From: Macrosoma leucophasiata
Taxonomy: Eukaryota > Arthropoda > Insecta > Lepidoptera > Hedylidae
Reading direction: 5' to 3'
NCBI GenBank assembly: GCA_036365455.1
Contig: JAWQUS010000032.1
Span: 16,934,001 to 16,998,000 of the forward strand
Length of the DNA: 64,000 nucleotides
Positions 49,101-61,100 of this stretch are shown here, in pieces (positions within the stretch are counted from its first letter, which is position 1; the number at the start of each line of letters is the position of its first letter). The notes beneath the pieces are model-generated. The model did not search any database, was not told where the DNA came from, and worked only from the letters and a program-made list of their open reading frames with translations. The translations under genes were made by a program, and so were the position numbers.

Positions 49101-52100
49101 CATAAAACATTTTTTTTTATGTAATGGAAGTGGCAAACAAGCATGCAGTTCACATTGATGTTTAGTGATGACTGCAGCCTATAGACACCCACACAAAGAC
49201 CAAGGTCAAGATGCAGATGCATTACTACTCATGAGGCCTAAGGTGTTATGCCTCTGTGTCGGCAATTACAGGGCCGTTCATTACCACCTGACACGATAGT
49301 GCTGAACACTACCATTTAGCGGCAAGTATATATATATATACAAGGCACCGCATTACCTAATGCGGTGGTGCCTACGCCCGCGTTCGTCACTGGAGCTCTA
49401 CCACCAGTAAGAATTGAACTTGAGAATCTACTTAGCGATTTCAATAAAGATGCGTTGGCACTCCTCAGAGATGTTATACCTCTGTGCCAAGTGTACCGGA
49501 CCACCCGGTGTCGCGGTTAGTCCAGCGGTGTGAGACGACCATTTGATTCGAAGGGTCGGTTGTTCGATCCCCGTACCGGGACAATAATTTGTATGGCCTA
49601 CAGATATTTGTTTCGGGTCTGGGTGTTTGTGTATGTGTTGTGAGTGTACAACGGCATCCACGACACAGGTTTATACCTAGTGTGGAGCTGTGAGTGTAAG
49701 GTTCGGTTGCGGTTGTTTCGCAATGTCAATTTCGCATTAGGGTTGATCAAGTCGTGGAGGGCGCCTGAGACAGAATTTGCTCTAGGAAAGAAAATTAAAT
49801 TCATGCAGAATAGAGAAATAAGCTACAAAAAAATGGCGAACATTTCCTTTTTTTTCGCTCATTCGCCTCGGGTGCCACCCATTTTAGCTACGCCACAGAG
49901 ACTAGTCTAGTCTATTTCCCAAACTGTTCTATTGCTTACCTCCCTATCATAAACAATATCGACAGCCAGGGTGACGGGCACCAGCGCGAAGATCATGCCC
50001 ATGAAGATGGCGCACACCACGTTCCCCAGGTTGAACTCCTCCTGCTGCTCCGTCTGCTGGAACGGGTGCGACAGCACTTCTATCGACCTGAAGCTGTTCA
50101 GTTGGCCTGACGCTGACATCAGCACCCTGCATGGAGATATTGTTAGTGTTGAACGGATTTGATCCAGTTCAGGCAAATTTGTATTGATAAATAAAGAGAA
50201 AAGGACAGGGTCCACGTTGGGCCCGCACCTTGTAGACTGTATCAAAGAATAGGGTATAATACGTAGAATCATGGAAAAATACTCAAAAAAAATTTGAATA
50301 GTTTTTTTTGGGTGGAAATATTTATTTTATGTAATTTTTGTATGACAACAATATGTCACCACATTGCTACTATAACATTCTTGTTTTTGAAATATATAGT
50401 ATAATATATAATTTAGTATTTTATGCTTCTTCTCTCAGTATAGTGTGCAAGATACGGCTCCATACATTTTGCAAGGACGCCTTTGAAAAAATAAGCGTGG
50501 CGATTATGGGATATTCTTCTAATATGACACACAACACTATAGTGGGCATCTTCGGGGAAGTCTATGTTCAGCAGTGGACGTCTTTCAGATGAAGTGATAA
50601 TAACGATAGTATAAAACTTACCTGTATATACTATTGTCCAACAAATTCATAATAATAGGCAAACTGTGCGTATAAGTACTGTTGTAGTAGGCCAATATCT
50701 TCCCGTAAGGGATCAGGCTGTCCTTCAAACTGAACGCGCCAAAGTTCTCCATTTCCAGAAGACTCGAGAAGTTTCCATCGAAGTCCACAATTGGGAAGGC
50801 TCCGAACGTTTCGAGTGAGTTCTTGAGGTCTGCTAGCTCTTTGATATTATCTTGTTCGCTGAAGAGAGCAATGGGAGTCTTATTTGAGTAGACGCTGGAG
50901 TCCAGTATGAGAGGTTGCATACGAAAAAACACTATTTGCCGCGACTTCATGTAGAGACCGAGGGCGCAGGATACTGGAAGAACAAAGAGGACGATGAACT
51001 TTGGTTAGTTATACTATGTAACTTTACGCTTGTGATCCCCGAAGGGATAGGCAGAGGTAAAGGCTCAAGCATACATGCAAACACCCTCATTCGGCGGTTT
51101 TGTTTTGAGCCATGTGGCGAGAACAGGTGGCGAGCCTGTTAACATCTCCAGGCACATTACCAAGGTCCAAGGTACTGGGATAAAGGATTTCACACCGTTA
51201 TTTCTGATGGCCGCCGACCTGGGGATCGAAACAAGGATCCCAGCGTAGAGAGCTACTGAGGCAGTTTAATTAACAGTTTGACAATCCCAAAACCAGACAA
51301 TTGTTTTAACAATTGAACAGATCATATACCTATGAGCCGTGGGACTGTCAACCGGTTAAATAAAAACTTATTCATTGATCTAGAAAAAGACACGATAGCT
51401 GAACAATGGCAGATCCAGCTTTTGATTCAAGTAGGAATTGTAATTTTTGCTGAGTACTGTAAGATAAGTTCTCAAGATAATCAGATAAAGAAAGGACCTT
51501 GGATATAATTTTAAAATGCACAAATCTCTGTATGGAAATGTGATTTTGTGTATTATAATTTTTTAACTCAAAATATTGACAGACATGCAGACGGGCCACC
51601 TGATGGAAAGTGATTACCGTCGCCTATGAACATTTGCAACATCAGGGGAGTTGCCATCGCGTTGCCAGCCCTGAAGGACTCCTATGACGCCAGTTTTGAA
51701 GAAGAAGCTCATATTGTAGCGCCGAGAGAACACCTCAAAGGGAAGTTCGTTCCACAATTTGCACATTCTAGGCAGGAATGAACGAGCGAATCCGGCTGTT
51801 GACTTCCAAGTATCCAATCTGAGCGGGTGGAACTTTTATCTTCGGCGGGTGGTGCGATGTAATAATGTAGACGATGGCATTGTATACTTTCAAGCTGAGA
51901 GCGTGTTGGACTCACCAATTGCCCGTTGAAGTAAACGTTATCTCGAGACATCTCAATCCGTTCAATAAATAAACTTTACTACTTTACTTTATTAGGCTAA
52001 CTTACTGATAGGCATGAAGATCATGACGTATAGCTTGTAGGGGTCCCGGATCATGCGCACAGTGCGGATGTAGACGAGCGCGCAGAACGTTCGCCAGCAA

Positions 52101-55100
52101 GATGGCCGCGTCTTCACCACCTCGCCCAACGCGTCCACTGATATGGGCACTTCCACTGGCACCTGCGGATGACATGAAACTCGTATAGATTAATTGACTC
52201 CTTTTGGGGTTCCATTTGTTCCTTTTGAGGTACCAAACCCTATAAGATCACTCGTGTGTGATTATGTGCCGTTTCCCGGAACGTTCCCGCGAACGTGCCC
52301 CAGTTGGAAACAAAGAGGAACATTGTTTATAAAATAAAATGCTTCCATAATAATTTTACACTTTCCACCTCAGATTTAAACAAAATGTTTGATATCAGTT
52401 GGTGCTTTGTCACATTTTGTTAAATGGGGTTCCCACCTGAGGAAAGTTCGCGGGAACGGCACATCGTTATTCGTGTGTCTGTCTGTCCGTCTAACACAGC
52501 TAATTTTCTCCGAAGTATTAGTGCTCCTTTCAAAAACAAGAATGTTATAGTGAAAGGTACACACAGGTAATGGATTATGGACGAGTTAAGGAACGATACG
52601 TGACAAACTACTGGAGGGTATACCAACGCTATATTATGTATCTTCACGCCAGGTCCCTAACGGGGTAGGCAGAGAGTGTAGAGCGCCAGATATCCCGGTT
52701 CAGACAAACCTCTCGTGCCTCGTCTACCTTCATCATTCTCTTCATACATGCACGCCGATTCCTAAGACTTTTGACCCCACCATCAGACAGAACTCGACCT
52801 ATTTGGTCATGGTAGGTCAGCCTTGGTCACCGCCACCAACGCTATACTACATAGATATTATTAATTACGAAGACTATTGACCCCCCTGCCATTGGGGAGT
52901 AGTAGAACTATTCGGTCAATGTACGAGTATGATGTCGGTGTTGTTCTTCCAGGGCTCACCTTGACATGCTCCACTCCGTGTGTGGTGGAATGAAGCGCGT
53001 GCGAGGCGGGCGGCGTCGGGAGCGACGTCGTCTTCTGTTGCTCCTTATCGTTCAGCTCCTGAATTATATCAATCAATTAATGAACCAATCAATCAACGAA
53101 TCAATAATAATCAACTATTATTCCCATAATTTGAAATTTGTTTGTATTTGAAATTTGAATAAAAAAATGTATCAATTATAATTCCGGTTTAAATAAGTTA
53201 CACTTGTTAATAATAATATTATACCTGATAACTCAATGTTTTGCTCTGCAGTGACAAACTTCTGGACAGCGCTCTCGCTCTCACCAATTTTACGGAAGAT
53301 ACTCCTTCCACTGCTTCCGTCTCTTCTGCGTTCTCCCCTTCCAGACTTAAGAACACCTCTTCCAGAGTTGTCATTGAAACGCCGTAACTTGTTATTCCTG
53401 CAGATATAACGAAATTGTTTATAGTCAGTGGCTTAGTGATGTAGATAATCAAGTCTTTTTCAAATATAAGATTCACTTAAGGATGAGTTACGAATAAAAG
53501 GGACGAAATACACAGAGTCATTTGTCGAGTGTCCCTTTCGTCAGTCAGAAGGAGGGGTAGGAACAGATGCGCAGTGTAGTGAAGCAGGATATAAGTAGAA
53601 TAACTTGCCAATAGAAGCATAGTTACAGGGGGCGGCCGGCACCGGATACCAACTGCTTGGGGGTGACACCCTCTCTAGAAATACCCATAATTTGAGCTGT
53701 TTAGCCGTGAAAGCGCAACACAAAAATCACTTCCGCATTTATTATACCAAGGGGCACCAGAAGCAGAATTTGCTAAAATAGGAGGACAACGGTGGCGATT
53801 TTTTTTTCTCATCGGCCCTGGATGTCATCCATGTAAGCTACGCCACTGGCTTGCAGTTAAAACTACAGCGCTCATCAAGAAAAATTGCACATCGAGCCTA
53901 TGAAAGAGACAATCGGCTGGTTTCGACTTCGTAGAGAATCATCTCTGCTGCACATTTCCTACATAAGCACTGATAGTATTGGTATCCGGTATTGGTCAAA
54001 ACTTGATCCAAATGGTGGACAAATGTCATATAGGTAAAAAGCTACCCAAAAAATATAAATATATATGGCCTCCCATCAGTGAGTTTCCCTACGTACCAGT
54101 ATCCCCTTCTATAGATCACGCCCTCGACGCTTCGGGGACAGATAGGCCCGGGGAATGAGGACTTCCTCGACCCCCGATCCATCCCCTTCCTCTATTACGC
54201 TTCACGTGCGGAGGGAAGGGTGATGATGATTATTTAATTCATATAGGTAAGGTGCGAAAAAGATGGTGAGTGCTCTTCTGAACTGTTTGACATGGTGCCA
54301 CCGTCTCTTTTCCTACACCGTACAACCCGCAGAAGAGAGAAGTTCCACCCTCACCGACTGGACACCTGGCAGTGCTCAACGGTGCGGTTTTCACGTTCGT
54401 TCCTGCCTAGGACGTGTAATTGTAGAACGAACTTCCCTCTGAGGTGTTCCCTAGGTGCCACAATATGCAAAAAATATGGGGTTCTTCAAATATGGCGTCA
54501 AAAGAGTCTTTCAGGGCTGGCAGCGCGTTGGCAACTCCCCTGGTGTTGCAAATGTTCATAGACGACGGTGACCACTTTTCATCAAGTGGCCCGTTTGCTT
54601 GTCAACCTTCAAACATTAAAAAAGAAGATAACGCTGTACAGACCCGAAATAAGCCGAAGTCTTCTGCCTGAGATCGATGTACAAAATTTCTTGTTGGATA
54701 AATAAAGTTACACTCACCGAGTCGGTTGGTCTTGTCGCGTATCTCTCTCTCGATGGCCAGGAACAGTGGCGGGAACAGGTGCACGGCGTAGTGGGGTAAG
54801 ATGTAGGACAGTTCTCGACCGTGACGACGAGCTTTCTCCGCTCGGGCGACGTGACCGCGCACTAGTCGCGTTATTTGATGTTCACGACATGCACCTGTAA
54901 ATAAATACATTTTTTTACGCTTACACTTACAACCCACCATAGAGCAACACGGGCCATCGGCCGCGGTGGACCGGAGGGAAGTAGCCATGGCGTTTATTAC
55001 CGATGCAAAACAGTCTGTAATTTTTTGCGGGTGGAAATACGTGTGACACACACACACACACTACAAACATTGTCTATTACTACGAAACTCACACCTTGAC

Positions 55101-58100
55101 TTTAACAACATACAGAAACAATTTCACGAACACATTTAACCATCTAGGCGACAGGCATAGGAACACTTGTGCTTGTACTTTGACAGAGGGGAAAGCCTGT
55201 ATATGGTTACTCCCCTCCGGTCCGCCGCGGCCGGTAGCCCGTGATGCTCTATGATACTATGTTAATTAACCAACATGAAATAAAATAAATAAAAAAATAA
55301 TAAAATAAAGTACGCTTTCACTAACAGCCCCACAATTGGTATAAACCTGTGTCGTGGGTGCCGTTGTACACATACACAAACACCCAGACCCGAAACAAAT
55401 ATCTGAAGGCCATACAAATATTTGTCTCGGTGCGAGGATCGAATCCGCGACCCTTCGAATCAAACGGTAATTTCACACCGCTGGACTAACCGGGTCGTCA
55501 AAATGTCTTCTGATATTAGGTAATCTTAATTGCGAAGGTGCCCGAGAGAGTCACCAGCTGATGACTTGGAGTATATTTTTTAAAGAAAAATGAAAATAAA
55601 AATTTGACTTCAGGCGAGACTCGAACTCGCGGCCTACTGGGAATCTAGTCCAGCCGCTCTTCCAATTGAGCTACTGAAGTCCTGCCCGATTTGTCAAATC
55701 TTTCCTTCACATTTATTGCATTGCTTTATGGTAGCAGTAGCGCCATCTATTGCCAACTATGCTAGTTAGGCAACCGATATAATAGACTTTGCAGTTTACT
55801 GAATATCGTAAAGAAGTCGCTTTTACCCTTAATAATTGTTTTAAATTATTTCGCATTAACACATGCTTGTGAAATATTTTTTAAAGAAAAATGGAAAGAA
55901 CTTCAGTAGCTCAATTGGAAGAGCGGCTGGACTAGATTCCCAGTAGGCCGCGAGTTCGAGTCTCGCCGGAAGTCAAATTTTTCTTTCCATTTTTCTAAAA
56001 TATTGTCTGAAAAAGTTTTACTTAGGAGACGTTCCAAAATGTATGGAGCTTGGGCCCGCACCATGTACACTATATTGAGAGATGAAGCATAAAATACTAA
56101 ATCATTTTCAGCTATTCAAATCGTTTATTAAATCTTCAATTAATTGTCGTAAGTATATTTCGAAAACAAGAATGTCATAGTAGCAATATAACATATTCCT
56201 GTCATACCAAAATTACGTAAAATCAAAATTTCCGACAGAAAAACAACGATTCAAATTATTATTTATTGAGTATTTTTCCACGATTCTGCGAATTTTCTCT
56301 AACTTTTGACATAGTGTACAAGGTACGGGCCCAACGTGGAACTTCTCCTTTACGTTCAAAAAAATAATTACCATCTAGTACCAGCGTCAAGTGATAGCCA
56401 ATGCCAAATTTGTTTTTCAAAAACAAGGAAGTACCAGCGCATCGTACCTGAAATCAATAAGCATCGGTATTATTGAGATTTTTTACTGGTGGTAGAGCTC
56501 CAGTGACGGAGCTCGCGGGCGTATGCACCACCGCATTACCTAATATACTTGCCGCTAAATGGTATTGTTCAGCATTACCGTGTTCCAGTCAGGTGGTAAT
56601 GTACGGCCCTGTAATTTCCGGCACAGAGGCTTAACACCTTAGGCCTCAGGAGTGGCAACGCATCTGCATTTTGACCTTGGTCTTTGTGTGGGTGTCTATA
56701 GGCTGCAGTCATCACTTAACATCAATGTGAACTGAATGCTTGTTTGCCACTTCCATAACATAAAAAAAAAATAATCATAATAATAATAAGGTTTAGGTTA
56801 CTGTTTTTTTTTTCAATTTTATTTTTTTTTTACAAATAATATAATGAAGGTGGCAGTAGAGCATACACTTCACATGGATGTCAAGTGATGACTGCAGCCT
56901 ATAGACATGCTATCTAAGTTGTTAAGTCTCTGTGTATACCATAGCCATACCATATATGTGACCCTAACTTGACCAGAACACGAAGGTGCTGGATTCTACC
57001 ATTGGCATACCAGTCATCACTTACTTGGAACTCTGCTAAGTGAATGACTATAATTATGACGAACAGATTTTTCTTTTTCTTCTATGAAGGAATTGAAAAA
57101 TTTGATGATTCACGTATCGGTTAAATATTATTATTAAATTAGTATTTATTAATACCCATTGGATTATTATTATAAGTCATTCTCTCTAGGTAGCTTATAA
57201 CCCGACAATGCAAAAGTGTAATTGTAGACCAATTTGAAATAAATGATTTGATATTTAAATTGTTTTGAATTTTAAGATCAATGTGAACTGCATGCTTGTT
57301 TGCCACTATCATTGAAAAAAAAAAATTGATAAATTACGAATCTGACAAAATCTAAATACTTTGGTAAGATCATGAGTTTACTTACCCTGCCTTTACTGAT
57401 CACAGCCTTCCTATCCCCGAGGATATCAGCTTCGTCCATGAAGTGTGTGGTGAGGAGCAGCACCTTCCCTCGCCTGGCGCGCTGCAGGATCCTCCACATC
57501 TGTCTCCGGGAGACAGGGTCCACGCCAGCCGTGGGCTCGTCCAGGATTATTATCTGGCAAAATTTGTAAGATATTCAAGTATATTTTTTCGTTGTAAGGC
57601 AAATGATAAAATTTTGAGAATTTTCATGTTTAGAGGTCGGTAGACAGATACACACACACCAGGGGAGTTGTCAACGCGCTGCTAGCCCGGGTGGACATTT
57701 TTGACGAGAATAAACCTGAATCAGAAGAAATGACTGGTAGTAGAGGTCCAGTGACGGAGCTCGCGGGTACAGGCACCACCGCATTACCTAATATACTTGC
57801 CGCTAAATGGTAGTGTTCAGCACTATCGTGTTCCGGTCAGGTACCACCTGTACGGCCCTGTAATTTTCGGCACAGAGGTATAACACCTTAGGCCTCAGAA
57901 GTGGTAATGTATCTGTATTTTGACCTTGGTCTTAGTGTGAGTGTCTATAGGCTGCAGTCATCACTTAACATCAATGTTAACTGCATGCTTGCTTGCCACT
58001 TCTATAACATAAAAAAAAATCAGCTAGTGCAGTGCTGTCACTTAACCGACCAATGGCGGTTAAAGTGAATCAAGTCATTCCAATAGGAAGAAAATAAGTA

Positions 58101-61100
58101 TAATAATACATCTTGACAAACCTATTCAAGGTTTTATGGTGCTTTTTGTTTTATACTGTATGTACTCCTTATATTTAAATAAATAAATACAATAAAGTAG
58201 GATGAGTAGCAACGTAATAATAATAATAATGGGGATATAGGCAGGTGCCGGATCTCACTCCATAGGCCCAGCCAGCTAGTCCCCCCAGTTCACCCACATA
58301 GCCCAAAGTTTGGCGAATCACTTATCATTACAATAGTCCCATTATATTCTGCGGGCTCTGTCTGTGTCTGTATTAACTATTGATGCAGCCAGAGAGAGGT
58401 CCCGCCGAATATAACCCATTACAAAGTAGATCAAAATTCTCGAAAGGGCCTCTACGTGTTGGACCCCCCATGTCCCCGCGCAAGCCTGACAAAGGTCCGG
58501 GGTTCAAATTGGACCCCGTGCTGACGAGAGATATAATAATGGCAACTCATTATACGTCCCACTGCTGGGCACGAATCTCTCCCCTTTTTGGGGGGAGGTT
58601 TGGAGCTTACTCCACCACGCTGCTGCAATGCGGGTTGGTGGGATACGGGTTAGTGGCCAACTCGCTGTCGGATGTTTTCAAACCGCCCATAAGGCCTTCG
58701 ACAAGGTTTAATGACTGCTATCTATCGATAGCAACCAGAACCGAAGTACGAAAACGCGCATTTTAATTTGCCACTAGCGGTCACTCATTACACGCCAGCC
58801 CGTAGGTATCGCTTAACCGAGTAGATCCCTTACGATCTACACCAGCCGCGGAGCCATGCGCGCTTCGCAACGTCTCGCGATAAAACTACCACCACGGCGA
58901 TCCTGCCAAGCGTGGCGATTATGGCAAATCCCTCTTATGGCGAGGCTTTGGTCCAGCAGTGGACGTCTTTCTACTGAAATGATGATAATAAAGAGGAAAC
59001 CAAAGAAAAAGTATCAAAATTTTCATCATACTCACTTTAGGATCGCCTATGAAAGCGATGGCTATACTGAGCTTCCTTTTTTGACCGCCAGATAGATGTT
59101 TGGAGAACATAGAGGCCTGGTCCAGAAGCCCCACCTCCGATAACGCCTTGTGGACTTCGTCTGATATCTTCTTGCGTGGTATACCCTGGAACATCATAAA
59201 AATAGTCATGAATAGACCATCTAAGGTCTACAAATGAGATTAGGCTTTGATAGCAATGAAGAAGAATATATGAACAGTTTATCAAATGACTACCACAAAA
59301 CTAAACACTTTTTAAAGTTCCGTAGTGTACACGGAACCGTTATAGTTTCGCCATGTCCGTCCGTCCGTCCGTCCGTCCGTCCGTCCGTCCGTCCGTCCGT
59401 TCGTCTGTCTCACCGCAGCTATGCTTGTAGACTATTAGAGCTAGAAAGCTTTAATTTGGCAAGAATTTAAACAATATAATAAAATAGTAGGAAAGTCAAA
59501 ACTGTACATTGAATATTTTTTTAAAGAGAATAATTGAAACTGACAAGATGTCATAATCGAAAGCTAAACGAAAGAATTAGGGCCCTAACTCACCAGGACG
59601 CCATGGCGAAGTCGCCGGCTACGTATCCAAAACGCAAATATGGTAATACATGATACCTAACTCACCTGGCAACCGTGTGGCAACGTCTCCACATCATACT
59701 AAGGGTCCTAACTCACTAGGACGCGCCTTAGGCAAAAAAGGTCTCACCTTAACAGCAGCGAAGAACTGAAGATGCTCCTTTGCCGAGAGCAGATCAAATA
59801 GCACGTCTTGTTGTGGACACACTCCTATCATTTGACGAATCTCTTGCATGTCGTTAGGATCTCTGTAGACAAGGTATTTTGTTGTGAACACTACTACTCA
59901 CAGACCAATTACTGGTGGTTGAGTTCCAGTGTAGGAGCTCGAGGGCGTAGGTACCACATCATTATCTAACCTATCTGTCGTCAAATGGTAGTCTTCGGCA
60001 CTATCGTGTTCCGGTTAAATGGTCATGCCAACTAAGGTCTCAGGGGTGGCAACGCATCTGCATTTTGACCCCTGGTCTTGTGTGGGTGTCTTATACGCTG
60101 CAGTCATCACTTAACATCAATGTGGACTGCATACTTGTTTGCCACCTACATTACATTAAAAAAACCAAGACTGTACCGTCGACTACTCTCTGAGGATGGG
60201 GTCAAGAGTCTTAGGAATCGGCGTGCATGTATGAAGAGGATGATGAATGTAGAGGAATCACGGGAGGTGTGTCAGGCCCGGTATATCTGGCGCTTCGCCT
60301 ACCTCGTAGGTGACTTGGCGGCAGATGCACAGGTACGTTGAAAATCAAATCAACAAACCGATAAAAATTAAATGGAAAAATAAATTTTGAGAGATTGGTG
60401 CTATATACAAAATTTTATTGAAATTTAACGATAAATTTTTATTACTTACATCTATTTATAACGCTAGAACACTGTCCAATGAATATCTATGATCATAGGT
60501 CCAATTAGGTTCACTCCTTACATGGGACTCATAGAACATGAAGCGACGCAATGATGGGTTGGACGCATGCATAATCACTTACGCTTAGCACATAAAAAAC
60601 AATTTTTAATCTAAGTATACCAATCTCATTTCCACTCACCTTACATCCAGGCCATAAACATAAGCAGTCCCAGCGGTGGGCGAGGTCAGTCCAGTCAGGA
60701 TATTGAACAGTGTCGACTTCCCCGCTCCATTGTGGCCCAATACAGCCGTGATCTGACCCTCGTAGATGCTCAGGTCGATGCCATCTATAGCCTTGATCTC
60801 AGGTCTTCGGCAGTTCCGGAAACTCTTCTGCAGACCCACTATCCTGATGGCTTCTTTCTCTTGCAGTTCCCTGTATGGAACAGACGGTTTCAAACCTTCA
60901 ATTAAAAATCATTTTAGTTTAATACAACGTGTAACAGGATTGAATGTACAACCCGAAACTAGTTTGTTCAGAATCGATAACCCAATCGATTTCAAGCATT
61001 TTTGATACAGGTAATATTTTGTTCCAAAATTAATTAATATTGGAACAAATAAGGAAATTATGGTCACCCATTTAGTGAACAGACAATACAAACAAAAATT

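Larger units (their letters stand above)
53878..54700. mobile_element. TTGCACATCGA MITE interrupted twice
   Basis: Pieces at 53878-54036, 54239-54263 and 54626-54700 make one MITE in order (ATTGCACATCGAGCCTATG ... AAGGTGCGAAAAAGAT ... AACGCTGTACAGACCCGAA ... GATCGATGTACAAAATTTC). Confidence 0.8.

Noticed and set aside
58380..58766. 128-codon frame on the + strand
   Set aside because: Most of it reads antisense through the CAGCAGTGGGACGTA repeat.
59357..59400. CCGT microsatellite considered as a protein repeat (PSVRPSVR)
   Set aside because: Simple-sequence run in a foldback-type repeat in an ABCA intron.
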